Positions 28,303 through 37,421 of a stretch of 64,000 nucleotides of DNA are shown piece after piece (the stretch's first letter is position 1; each line of letters begins with the position of its first letter). The stretch comes from Salipaludibacillus neizhouensis. Lineage in GTDB: Bacteria; Bacillota; Bacilli; Bacillales; Salisediminibacteriaceae. The stretch spans positions 3,099,608 to 3,163,607 of the forward strand of contig NZ_KZ614146.1 in the NCBI RefSeq assembly GCF_002886185.1. The letters run 5' to 3'. The position numbers and the translations under genes are program-made. Under the pieces are notes generated by a model. That model was not told where the DNA came from, ran no database searches, and saw only the letters and a list, made by a program, of their open reading frames with translations.

Positions 28303-28465
28303 AAGAACCTCCATATCTTTTGAAATATCACCTATATTTTACACAACACATACGGTTGCGTCATTCTTCATTTTAACCGTCTAAGTTTAAAAATGGCATA
28401 GCTTCTAGTCTAACTTCTATAATGTCTAAGCATTCCTTTTTGTTCCTAATTTAATCAATAATATC

Positions 28466-28561
28466 AAATGCCCGGTTTAAAGATTTAACCACACTATGTT
28501 GTTCTATCATTTCTTCTCAATTCATTTATATAGTCTACTTACATTTTATAACCGGGCATTT
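28466..28561. repeat. 12-bp inverted repeat, arms 72 bases apart
   Basis: AAATGCCCGGTT (28466-28477) and AACCGGGCATTT (28550-28561) are perfect complements around an AT-rich centre. It lies just past the stop of the FAH-family gene at 28570. It could be a long-loop terminator or the ends of a small non-autonomous element. Confidence 0.45.
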
Positions 28562-28569
28562 TTACTATT

Positions 28570-29349
28570 TTAAGAAGTTGTGACGCTTCCCTTAACATTG
28601 ACTAATGAATTTTTTAAAGTTCCAATTTCTTTAATTTCACATTCAATGACATCCCCAGCTCCAATTAGCTCTGCTCCAAGAGGACTACCAGTTAAAATAA
28701 CATCCCCTGGCATTAATGTCATCACATTTGATAAGTAGGAAATCATTTCACGTATAGGTACAATCAATAACTCCGTGCCACTGTTTTGCTTTTCAATATC
28801 ATTAACTCTTGCCTTTACTCTAATCTCGGAAGGATCTAATTTTGTCTCAATAACTGGTCCAAGTGGTGTAAAGGTGTCGAAAGCTTTTCCAATTGTCCAT
28901 TGCCCTGCTTCATGAAAATATTGTGGTGCTGTTACATCATTTGCTACCGTATATCCAAATACATAATCAAAAACCTCTGATTCTTTTATTTTCTTAGCTT
29001 TTTTTCCAATGACAACAGCTAATTCTGATTCAAATTTCACTTGCTCAATCTCACCTGGAATTACAATTTGATCATCAGTCCCAATAACTGATGATGTCGG
29101 TTTAAAGAAAAATACCGGTATGTCTGGAAGAGTAGCTGGGCGTTCTTCAACCTTTGATACATAATTGGCTCCGATCCCAATTATCTGATTTGGCTCTAAA
29201 GGAGCAAGAAATTTCACTTCTTTAGTCAAATACTCTCCCCCTGTATATTCCCACTCAGCAAAAATGTCACCTCTTACTTCTTTAATAGACTGTTGTTCAA
29301 TAATCCCCTTACTAATTTTAGAATTAACAGAAAATCTAACGAATTTCAT
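28570..29349 (-). CDS. Fumarylacetoacetate hydrolase-family protein
   Basis: 259 residues from ATG 29349, which has GAGGAG seven bases upstream; an ATG at 29367 overlaps the malic enzyme stop but lacks a good site. The FAH fold is clear: IGIGANYVSK, FFFKPTSSVIG, the metal ligands in FESELAVVIGKKA, and GDVILTGSPLGA near the C-terminus. The family hydrolyses or decarboxylates acylpyruvates, including oxaloacetate and fumarylpyruvate. It follows the malic enzyme closely in a glycolate/malate operon, so an oxaloacetate- or acylpyruvate-handling role fits. Confidence 0.85.
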   Translation of the reverse strand: MKFVRFSVNSKISKGIIEQQSIKEVRGDIFAEWEYTGGEYLTKEVKFLAPLEPNQIIGIGANYVSKVEERPATLPDIPVFFFKPTSSVIGTDDQIVIPGEIEQVKFESELAVVIGKKAKKIKESEVFDYVFGYTVANDVTAPQYFHEAGQWTIGKAFDTFTPLGPVIETKLDPSEIRVKARVNDIEKQNSGTELLIVPIREMISYLSNVMTLMPGDVILTGSPLGAELIGAGDVIECEIKEIGTLKNSLVNVKGSVTTS

Positions 29350-29363
29350 AATAATTTCTCCTC

Positions 29364-30581
29364 TCATCCACTAATAGTGATTTGATCATGCTCTAAATGA
29401 ATTGTTTTTCTTGCAACACCTGTTTCAATCGCCGCATTGGCAACAGCATTTGAAACAGCTTGAACTACGCGTTCGTCAAACGGATTTGGAATAACATAAT
29501 CATTTCTTAGCAAGCTTGAATCTACTAGGTTAGCAATCGCATAAACAGCTGCTAGCTTCATTTCTTCATTAATTTCTGAGGCTAATACTTGAAGTGCTCC
29601 TTTAAAAACACCAGGGAAGGCAAGAACATTATTCACTTGGTTTGGTAGATCTGACCGTCCAGTCCCCACAACTGTTGCACCTGCTGCTGTTGCTATGTCA
29701 GGCATAATTTCTGGAATTGGATTTGCCATAGCGAAAATAATAGCATTCCGATTCATTGAATGAATCATTTCAGGTGTGATAGCTCCTGCAACAGATACCC
29801 CTATAAATACATCTGTTCCTCTAATCACATCTTCCAAGGAGCCAGAAATTCTGTTTTTATTTGTTTGCTCAGCTAAGGTTTCCTTAATAGGATTCATTCC
29901 ATCTATTCGTTCCTTATAAATAGCACCCTTAGAATCACATAAAATAATATCCTGTACCCCAAGATTTAAAAGCAGCTTGGTTACAGCTACTCCTGCAGCA
30001 CCTGCGCCATTTACAACTACTTTTACATCCTCAATATTCTTTTGTACTAATTTTAAAGCATTAATAAGTGCTGCACATGTAACAATGGCTGTTCCGTGCT
30101 GATCATCATGGAATACTGGAATATTCATTTCTTTCTTTAGTCTTTCTTCAATAATAAAGCAATTTGGAGCTGAAATATCTTCTAGGTTAATACCTCCAAA
30201 GGTGGGCTCCAATGCTTTTACTGTGCTGATAATTAGCTCTGGATCTTGAGTGTTTAAACAGATTGGAAAAGCATCAATACCCGCAAAGCCCTTGAAAAGC
30301 GCAGCCTTTCCTTCCATGACTGGCATAGAGGCACCACCACCAATATTGCCTAAGCCAAGAACAGCAGACCCATCAGAAACAACAGCTACTGCGTTTCCTT
30401 TAATGGTATAATCATAAATTTTGTCAGGGTTATGAAATATTTCTTCACAAGGTGCCGCTACTCCAGGAGAATAAACTAAGCTTAAATCTTGCATATTTTC
30501 AATGGTCATTTTGACGCCTATTTTTAATTTACCTTTATATCTACTGTGCAATTCTAAAGACTTAGTACTAAGCTCCTCCAT
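29364..30581 (-). CDS. NAD(P)-dependent malic enzyme
   Basis: 405 residues from ATG 30581, which follows GGGGGA; upstream in-frame ATGs lack a site. It has the short bacterial malic enzyme fold: [23 protein letters not shown], the metal-binding [18 protein letters not shown] and the Rossmann motif GAGAAGVA. It oxidatively decarboxylates malate to pyruvate. Malate synthase G lies upstream and is the source of malate from glyoxylate, so this enzyme drains the pathway into pyruvate. Coenzyme preference is not certain. Confidence 0.93.
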   Translation of the reverse strand: MEELSTKSLELHSRYKGKLKIGVKMTIENMQDLSLVYSPGVAAPCEEIFHNPDKIYDYTIKGNAVAVVSDGSAVLGLGNIGGGASMPVMEGKAALFKGFAGIDAFPICLNTQDPELIISTVKALEPTFGGINLEDISAPNCFIIEERLKKEMNIPVFHDDQHGTAIVTCAALINALKLVQKNIEDVKVVVNGAGAAGVAVTKLLLNLGVQDIILCDSKGAIYKERIDGMNPIKETLAEQTNKNRISGSLEDVIRGTDVFIGVSVAGAITPEMIHSMNRNAIIFAMANPIPEIMPDIATAAGATVVGTGRSDLPNQVNNVLAFPGVFKGALQVLASEINEEMKLAAVYAIANLVDSSLLRNDYVIPNPFDERVVQAVSNAVANAAIETGVARKTIHLEHDQITISG

Positions 30582-30660
30582 AACTTTATTCCCCCAGTAT
30601 AAAAATCTAAATTTGCTCATTTTCAATCAAATAATTATAAAACCATGAGATTTTTATAAC

Positions 30661-30690
30661 GTGTTCAAGCAATCATGATTGCTTGAACAC
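30661..30690. repeat. Perfect 30-bp palindrome between malate synthase and malic enzyme genes
   Basis: GTGTTCAAGCAATCA is followed directly by its exact reverse complement. It could be a terminator for malate synthase transcripts, although only a weak T-rich run follows, or an operator for separate control of the malic enzyme gene. Confidence 0.55.
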
Positions 30691-30712
30691 TAACTACTAT
30701 TGCGTTGGTTGA

Positions 30713-32893
30713 TTAAGATTGTTTTATTTTACTTTTTGCCTTCGCTTCAATACGACGACGGTGTAAAATCGGCTCTGTGTACCCACTTGGTTGGTCATAC
30801 CCTTGAAACACTAAGTCACATGCCGCTTGGAAAGAGATAGAGTTATCATAATCTGGTGCCATTGGAACATATTCTGGATCTCCTGCATTTTGCTCATCTA
30901 CTACTTTAGCCATACGCTTTAAAATTTCCATGAGTTGTTCCTCTGTACAAATATCATGATGTAACCAATTCGCCATATGCTGACTAGAAATACGAAGAGT
31001 TGCGCGGTCCTCCATTAATCCGACATTGTTAATGTCAGGAACTTTAGAACAACCTATTCCTAGCTCTATCCAACGAACGACATACCCTAAAATTCCTTGC
31101 GCATTATTATCTAACTCTGCTTGTATCTCTTCTACACTCCAATTTGGATTTTCAGCAACCGGAACTTGTAAAATGTCATCTTTAAAATCAACCTTATTAG
31201 ATGCAATTTCTTGTTGGACATTTTTTACATGGATTTGATGATAATGAAGTGCATGTAATGTGGCAGCTGTTGGTGAAGGTACCCAAGCCGTATTTGCTCC
31301 AGCATGTAATTGACTTCCTTTTTGTTGTATCATATCAGCCATTAATTCAGGCATCGCCCACATCCCTTTACCAATCTGGGCTTTCCCTCGTAAACCTACT
31401 GATAACCCTACCATTACATTTGACTTTTCATAGCCATTTAACCATGTAGAGGATTTCATATCCTTTTTCCGAATCATAGGACCAGACTCCATAGATGTAT
31501 GCATTTCATCTCCAGTACGATCTAAGAAACCAGTATTAATAAACACAATTCTTTCCTTAACTGCATGAATACAATTCTTTAAATTTAATGATGTACGTCG
31601 CTCTTCATCCATTACACCAATTTTTACCGTGTTTCTTTCAAGCCCAAGAATATCTTCCACACGGTCAAAAAGTTCATTAGCAAAATCCACTTCTTCTGAG
31701 CCATGCATTTTCGGCTTTACGATGTAGATTGAACCTTTTGATGAGTTTTGATAGGTTCCATTTCTTAATAAAGTGTGCTTTCCAATTAAGCTTGTAATCA
31801 TGCAATCTAAAAATCCTTCTGGTACTTCATTGCCGTTTTCATCTAAAACGGCATTACTTGTCATCAAATGCCCTACATTTCGAACAAACATCAATGAACG
31901 TCCTGATAAAGTAAATGCCTTATCACCTGGTGACTTATATTCCCGATCAGGATTTAGTGTGCGTGTAATCGTTTTATTCCCTTTTTTAAAGGATGTCGAT
32001 AAGTCACCTTTCATTAAGCCTAACCAGTTTGAATAAACAAGTACCTTATCCTCAGCATCTACTGCTGCTACTGAATCTTCACAGTCCATAATTGTCGTAA
32101 TGGCAGATTCTACTAATATATCCTTTACATGTGCAGAATCTGATTTGCCAATAGGATGAGTGCTGTCAATTTGAATTTCAAAATGTAAATCATGATTTTT
32201 TAATAGCAGTGCAGTCGGTTCACCAGCTGTACCTTTGTACCCAACAAATTTTGTAGCATCGAGTATTCTTGTCGTTTTTCCGTTAGAAAGCTCAACAGAC
32301 AGTTCTTCGTTTATAATCGTGTAATTCACTGCATCCTTATGAGATCCAACCTTTAGTGGTACGGTGTCATCAAGAAAGCTTTTAGCATACTCAATGACTT
32401 TTTCTCCTCTAATTGGGTTATAGGCATTTATTTTTTTTGCTCCATTTTCTTCACTAATCACATCCGTACCATATAGTGCATCATATAAACTTCCCCAACG
32501 TGCGTTTGCAGCATTAATGGCATAACGTCCATTATTTACTGGAACTACAAGCTGTGGCCCAGCTTGAATGGCAACCTCATCATCGACATTTTCTGTAGTG
32601 ATTTCAAAATCACTCACTTCCGTTTCTAAATAACCAATATCAGTTAAAAATTCCTTATATGCATCAAAACTATAGTCATGATTCTCTTTATTCCATGTAT
32701 GAATCTTTGTTTGTATTTCTTCACGTTTGTTTAATAATGCCTTATTTTTGGGAGCTAAATCTGTTACAAGGCTTCCAAATCCTTCCCAAAACTCCTCACT
32801 TGTCACTTGACTATCTGGAATCACTTTTGAATTAATAAAATCATATAATTCCTCGGCCACTTGTAATTTTTTAATTTTCACATGGTTCGGCAT
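30713..32893 (-). CDS. glcB: Malate synthase G
   Basis: 726 residues, the usual length for the G isoform. The start is ATG 32893 after AAAAGGAGGG; an upstream in-frame ATG at 32953 has no such site. Motifs include [22 protein letters not shown] around the catalytic acid, [10 protein letters not shown] and the C-terminal [33 protein letters not shown]. It condenses glyoxylate with acetyl-CoA to malate. It follows the glycolate oxidase genes, which supply the glyoxylate. Confidence 0.97.
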   Translation of the reverse strand: MPNHVKIKKLQVAEELYDFINSKVIPDSQVTSEEFWEGFGSLVTDLAPKNKALLNKREEIQTKIHTWNKENHDYSFDAYKEFLTDIGYLETEVSDFEITTENVDDEVAIQAGPQLVVPVNNGRYAINAANARWGSLYDALYGTDVISEENGAKKINAYNPIRGEKVIEYAKSFLDDTVPLKVGSHKDAVNYTIINEELSVELSNGKTTRILDATKFVGYKGTAGEPTALLLKNHDLHFEIQIDSTHPIGKSDSAHVKDILVESAITTIMDCEDSVAAVDAEDKVLVYSNWLGLMKGDLSTSFKKGNKTITRTLNPDREYKSPGDKAFTLSGRSLMFVRNVGHLMTSNAVLDENGNEVPEGFLDCMITSLIGKHTLLRNGTYQNSSKGSIYIVKPKMHGSEEVDFANELFDRVEDILGLERNTVKIGVMDEERRTSLNLKNCIHAVKERIVFINTGFLDRTGDEMHTSMESGPMIRKKDMKSSTWLNGYEKSNVMVGLSVGLRGKAQIGKGMWAMPELMADMIQQKGSQLHAGANTAWVPSPTAATLHALHYHQIHVKNVQQEIASNKVDFKDDILQVPVAENPNWSVEEIQAELDNNAQGILGYVVRWIELGIGCSKVPDINNVGLMEDRATLRISSQHMANWLHHDICTEEQLMEILKRMAKVVDEQNAGDPEYVPMAPDYDNSISFQAACDLVFQGYDQPSGYTEPILHRRRIEAKAKSKIKQS

Positions 32894-32956
32894 GTAATTC
32901 CCTCCTTTTAATGTTAGGTGATTTTTAAAATTATTTAACGCTACAGATGACAATTT

Positions 32957-34438
32957 TTAAGAAAATTCTAATAATTTTTCTTCTGATTTAACGGATGTTG
33001 CTTTCATTTCTTTCTTTATTTCTACACATCTGCCCGGGCTTGGAAAAATCTTCCCGGCATTCAAGAGGTTTTTAGGATTAAACACTTCACGAATCGCTGT
33101 CTGTGCTTGAATTTCTTCTTCATTAAACACAAATCTCATTTCTTCCATTTTCTCAATTCCAACACCATGCTCACCAGTAATTGACCCACCTACATCAGCA
33201 CATGCTTTTAGACAAGCAGTTCCTGCCTTTAATGCTTTTTCAGTTTCTCCTGGTTTCCTTGAATCAAATAAGACAAGAGGATGAAGGTTACCGTCGCCTG
33301 CATGAAATATATTTGCTATCCGAAGTCCAACTTCCTCGCTTACTTGATTAATTCGTTCTAAAACTTCTGGAAGCTTACTTCGTGGGATCACACCATCTTG
33401 TACTAAATAATCGGGAGATATGGCTCCCATAGCCCCAAAACCTGTTTTGCGATTGGCCCACCATCTTGCTCTTTCTTGTTCATTTTGAGCGACCTTTACC
33501 TCTCGCACATTTCTTTTCTTACATACTTCAAGAATTTCTTTTATTTGTTCATCAATCCCTGCTTCTATCCCATCTACTTCAATCAGTAAAAGTGCTGCAA
33601 TATCCTTTGGATGACCTACAGGAAATGATGCTGCTTCAACTCCTTCAATTGCAATCTTATCCATCATTTCAAGAGCGGCTGGAACAATACCCGCTGATAT
33701 AATATCAGAAACAGCATAGCTCCCATCTGAAACTTTATCAAAATAGGCTAATACCGTTTGTTTAGCTTCTGGGTTCTTTAAAATTCGAACTGTAATTTTT
33801 GTTACAATGCCTAATGTTCCTTCAGAGCCTGTTAGTAATCCAAGCAAATCATATCCTGGAGCATCAGGTATGCCATCACTACTAATTTCAATAATCTCGC
33901 CGTTTGGAAGGACAACTTCGAGTCCTAAAATATGATTTGTGGTCACACCGTACTTTAAACAATGGGCCCCGCCAGCATTTTCAGCAACATTTCCACCGAT
34001 TGTACAGCAATACTGACTTGAAGGATCTGGAGCGTAATAATATCCCTTTTCTGAGATGGAATTGGTCAATTTCAGATTCACAAAACCAGGCTCTACAACT
34101 GCACGCCGGTTTTCTAAGTCAACATGAACAAGTCGTTTCATTCGAACAAGACTAATGATGACCTCCTCGTTGATGGGAATAGCTCCACCACTTAACCCAG
34201 TACCCGCTCCTCTAGCAAGAAATGGGAGATTATGTGAGGCACAATATTTTACAATGGCAGCTACCTCTTCTGTATTTTTAGGAAATACTACGGCTTTAGG
34301 CATGTGCCTATGAATGGTGAAACCATCACAGTCATAGGCAAGTAAATCTTCCTTTAAATAAAGGATTGATTTTGGCCCATTTACAATTTCCGCTAGTTTT
34401 TTGATATGCTTATCTTTGGTTTTTAGTTTTAAAGGCAT
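32957..34438 (-). CDS. glcD: Glycolate oxidase subunit GlcD
   Basis: 493 residues from ATG 34438, after GGAGGTGA and one base past the GlcF stop. The FAD-binding type 4 (PCMH) domain has PFLARGAGTGLSGGAIPIN, the core APDPSSQYCCTIGGNVAENAGG and LTGSEGTLGIVTKI. The C-terminal cap has NIFHAGDGNLHPL and SITGEHGVGIEKM. It is the catalytic flavoprotein of the three-part glycolate oxidase that oxidises glycolate to glyoxylate at the membrane. Confidence 0.95.
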   Translation of the reverse strand: MPLKLKTKDKHIKKLAEIVNGPKSILYLKEDLLAYDCDGFTIHRHMPKAVVFPKNTEEVAAIVKYCASHNLPFLARGAGTGLSGGAIPINEEVIISLVRMKRLVHVDLENRRAVVEPGFVNLKLTNSISEKGYYYAPDPSSQYCCTIGGNVAENAGGAHCLKYGVTTNHILGLEVVLPNGEIIEISSDGIPDAPGYDLLGLLTGSEGTLGIVTKITVRILKNPEAKQTVLAYFDKVSDGSYAVSDIISAGIVPAALEMMDKIAIEGVEAASFPVGHPKDIAALLLIEVDGIEAGIDEQIKEILEVCKKRNVREVKVAQNEQERARWWANRKTGFGAMGAISPDYLVQDGVIPRSKLPEVLERINQVSEEVGLRIANIFHAGDGNLHPLVLFDSRKPGETEKALKAGTACLKACADVGGSITGEHGVGIEKMEEMRFVFNEEEIQAQTAIREVFNPKNLLNAGKIFPSPGRCVEIKKEMKATSVKSEEKLLEFS

Positions 34439-34439
34439 A

Positions 34440-35819
34440 TTATTTCTCACCTCCTTTATTACTCTTCTCTTTTTCCGCATCCTTTTTATAAGCCCAATCT
34501 AACAATTGAATGGTATGGACTACCTGTTGGCTTCTTCCATACTTTTCAACACCGATTGCCATTTGGAGCATACAACCTGGGTTACCCATCGAAATCATAT
34601 CGACATCATCAGGTACGTTTTCCATTTTTCTTTCCAACACAGCCCCAGCCATTTCCGGATTTGTAATATTATATATACCAGCACTTCCACAACAACGATC
34701 TGAATTCGGCATATGAACCATTTCCACACCCGGAATATCTAATAGAATTTTACGCGGCTCTTCGCGAATACCTTGACCATGTGCTAAATGACATGCATCG
34801 TGATAGGTTAACCGAGTCTTAATTTCAGACTTTGGCTTTTCGTAACCATTGTCATGCACATATTTCGATACATCCTCAACCTTAGCAGCAAACACTTCTG
34901 CCTTTTCTTTCCACTCAGCATCTTCACGGAATAATTCCGGGTAATCCTTTAACATACATCCGCATCCAGCCGCGTTCACAATGACCTTATCCGCATCTTT
35001 GAACGCCTCAATATTTTGCTTTGCTAGTTTTCTACCCGTTTCTCTGTCTCCGGCATGAACATGTAAGGCGCCACAGCATGTTTGTTTTTTCGGAATGGAG
35101 ACATTATGTCCATTATGAGTGAGGACATTAATGGTAGATTCATTGATATCACTAAACATGACATCCATAATACAGCCTGTTAAAAAAGACACCGTACCTT
35201 TTTCGGTTCCTTTTGCTTTAATGACCTCTTCGTTTTTGAATAACTTTCGAACAGGTACTTTAATTTCTGGCATGACAGCTTCCATCTCTACAAGGTGTGA
35301 AGGCATAATATTAATAAGTCTTGTTTTTCGAACAAGGTTTTGCACGCCACTTTTTTGATAAAATTTTAATAACCCACCAAAGGAATTCATGCGGTTTGGA
35401 TAAGGGAATAATTCTTCTAAAAATAACTTACTTACCATCCCTTTCCATCCTTTAAGCGGCATGGCTTGACGAATCTGACCACGTGCTTCTTCGATCAAGC
35501 CTCCTACATCAACATCTGCTGGACATGCAGTTGTACATGCACGACAATCTAAACACTGATTAACAGGATCCATGAATTGTTCATTTACCTCTAATTTTCC
35601 TTCCGCTACAGACTGAATAAGATGAACACGTCCTCGTGGTGAATGTTGTTCTTGACCTGTTAACTCGTAGGTAGGACAAGCTTCTAAACACATCCCACAA
35701 TGAACACAATCCGCCCATTTATTTTCATCTGGCGCGTCACTCCAGAGGTAATTACTTAAGCTTGTTGTGGTGCATGCAGGTTCATTTTTCACGTCATTTT
35801 CCTTTAGAACCATATTCAT
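34440..35819 (-). CDS. glcF: Glycolate oxidase iron-sulfur subunit GlcF
   Basis: 459 residues. Two [4Fe-4S] motifs, CVHCGMCLEACP and CLDCRACTTACPAD, are followed by two cysteine-rich CCG domains (TCCGALHVHAGD and RCCGSAGIYN). It passes electrons from the flavoprotein subunits to the quinone pool. The ATG at 35819 overlaps the GlcE stop by four bases; a second ATG at 35813 is better spaced from GGGAGGG and may be the true start. Confidence 0.94.
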   Translation of the reverse strand: MNMVLKENDVKNEPACTTTSLSNYLWSDAPDENKWADCVHCGMCLEACPTYELTGQEQHSPRGRVHLIQSVAEGKLEVNEQFMDPVNQCLDCRACTTACPADVDVGGLIEEARGQIRQAMPLKGWKGMVSKLFLEELFPYPNRMNSFGGLLKFYQKSGVQNLVRKTRLINIMPSHLVEMEAVMPEIKVPVRKLFKNEEVIKAKGTEKGTVSFLTGCIMDVMFSDINESTINVLTHNGHNVSIPKKQTCCGALHVHAGDRETGRKLAKQNIEAFKDADKVIVNAAGCGCMLKDYPELFREDAEWKEKAEVFAAKVEDVSKYVHDNGYEKPKSEIKTRLTYHDACHLAHGQGIREEPRKILLDIPGVEMVHMPNSDRCCGSAGIYNITNPEMAGAVLERKMENVPDDVDMISMGNPGCMLQMAIGVEKYGRSQQVVHTIQLLDWAYKKDAEKEKSNKGGEK

Positions 35820-37144
35820 ATCCCTCCCAAAAACCTCTTCTCGTTTAATACATGATTAGGGTCAATTTTAGATTTTATCCCTTCCATTAGAAATAAATAT
35901 GTTGGTTTATCTCCCCAAACATTGATTTCCTGGCGTAAAGATAAAGGAGCATGCTTTATAATGACGTAGCCTTTAAGCCGACCCACGATTTGGCATAAAT
36001 TGGTAATAACTGAAGCTACATCCTCCCTAGCACCCTTCAAATTTAATTGACATATGCCATGACCTAATCCACCATGAGCAGTGACAACAAGATTATGACT
36101 ATCTTGCAGCATTTGTCCATCCCTAATGACATTTAGAACACTTAAATTTTTTACCCCAACCTTTAAACATGCCTCCGTTTCTTTTGTCTCAAGATTACCT
36201 TCAACCCCATTCGGACTTATAGAATATAGTTGATTCCAAAACGATTGGAGCTCTTCGTTATCTAGCAAGATACTGAGTGTTGTTTGATCAGGTTTCATAT
36301 CTTGGATCATCTTTACTTGGTAATCAACTGAGCTCTCAACATCTTCAAAACTAATAGCTAAAGTAAATTGTTTTTTTCCTATTAATTTCTGTGCTAAAGA
36401 AGGGTTTAAAAACTCAAGAGAGACAGGCTCCATCATTGAATCTAATATTTTAACAGCAAAAGCATGAATATCTTCAAAGCTTCCTTCTGGGAACGAGATT
36501 AATACAACACTCTCTTTTTTAGGTAAGGGACGTAGCTTTAATGTCACTTCAGTGAATACTCCAAGTGTCCCCATAGAACCGATATACATCTTGTTCATAT
36601 CATAACCTGCTACATTTTTTACAACCTTCCCACCAGATCGAATGATTGTTCCATCAGGGTAAATAATTCTTAATCCAATGACAGCATCTCTTGCAGAGCC
36701 ATATCCTAATCTCTTTGGTCCACTATCGTTAGATGCAATGACTCCACCAATGGATGCATATTTCGGCCAGGAAGGATCTAATGAAACTTGTTGTTTATAC
36801 TCACTTAAAAACTCCTGTAATTCTTGAAAGGAGGTTCCCGATTTTACCGTCACTGTCATATCACCAGCACCGTGTTCTACAATTCCTTTATACTTTGACA
36901 ACGAAAGTAAAATATCGGCTGTTTCTTTTTCACCCCCAAAACCTTTTTTCGACCCATTTCCTTGTACAACTATTTTTTTCCCATGTTCATTTGCATACTG
37001 TAAAATAGTTACAATTTCATCTTCTGATTTGGGATAAACATGGACATAACCGTTATTCCCTAGGTCACAATTTGTTTGTGCCTGTTCCATTTCAACATCA
37101 GGAAAAGCGGTTCTTAATTCTGATATAAACTCTTTAACAACCAT
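35816..37144 (-). CDS. glcE: Glycolate oxidase subunit GlcE
   Basis: 442 residues, longer than the 350-residue enterobacterial form. A type 4 FAD-binding domain is seen in VVQGNGSKKGFGG, YASIGGVIASNDSGPKRLGYGSARD and AGYDMNKMYIGSMGTLGVFTEVTLKLRPLP. ATG 37144 follows GGGAGGTG. It is the first gene of the operon glcE-glcF-glcD-glcB, and forms the catalytic flavin pair with GlcD. The gap to the next gene upstream (37145-37421) has only a possible remnant. Confidence 0.92.
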   Translation of the reverse strand: MVVKEFISELRTAFPDVEMEQAQTNCDLGNNGYVHVYPKSEDEIVTILQYANEHGKKIVVQGNGSKKGFGGEKETADILLSLSKYKGIVEHGAGDMTVTVKSGTSFQELQEFLSEYKQQVSLDPSWPKYASIGGVIASNDSGPKRLGYGSARDAVIGLRIIYPDGTIIRSGGKVVKNVAGYDMNKMYIGSMGTLGVFTEVTLKLRPLPKKESVVLISFPEGSFEDIHAFAVKILDSMMEPVSLEFLNPSLAQKLIGKKQFTLAISFEDVESSVDYQVKMIQDMKPDQTTLSILLDNEELQSFWNQLYSISPNGVEGNLETKETEACLKVGVKNLSVLNVIRDGQMLQDSHNLVVTAHGGLGHGICQLNLKGAREDVASVITNLCQIVGRLKGYVIIKHAPLSLRQEINVWGDKPTYLFLMEGIKSKIDPNHVLNEKRFLGGI

Positions 37145-37216
37145 TCAGAACACCTCCCTTTATTTCATCTATCTCCACTTACTTCTTTTTACTTATCCCC
37201 TATTATGATCGTATTG

Positions 37217-37390
37217 TCATAAAGCAATATTTGTTAGTTCAACTGGAAAAGTCACAAGTTTGGCTCGATTCCCCTTTTTTTCTCTTTCAAACTCATGAAT
37301 CCATTTAATTACTGACATGTTGTTCATTCCTAGATTCGTCATTAAAGAAGCGATTTCCGAGATAGGTGTTGTCTTAATCTGAATCAATAT
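37217..37390 (-). pseudogene. Possible AraC-type helix-turn-helix remnant
   Basis: The minus strand reads TTPISEIASLMTNLGMNNMS, which resembles the second helix-turn-helix of AraC regulators (compare PISEIGSLLNYNDQSYF in the intact protein at 13336-14577), with a small insertion. The frame continues into sequence with no family pattern. There is no start codon of its own with a ribosome binding site. The match is short and may be chance. Confidence 0.25.
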
Positions 37391-37421
37391 TGAAAAATAA
37401 TTAAAAATACAAAATAGATAC

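Noticed and set aside
28144..28561. Complete insertion sequence between the two inverted repeats
   Set aside because: The repeats differ in sequence and no transposase frame lies between them.
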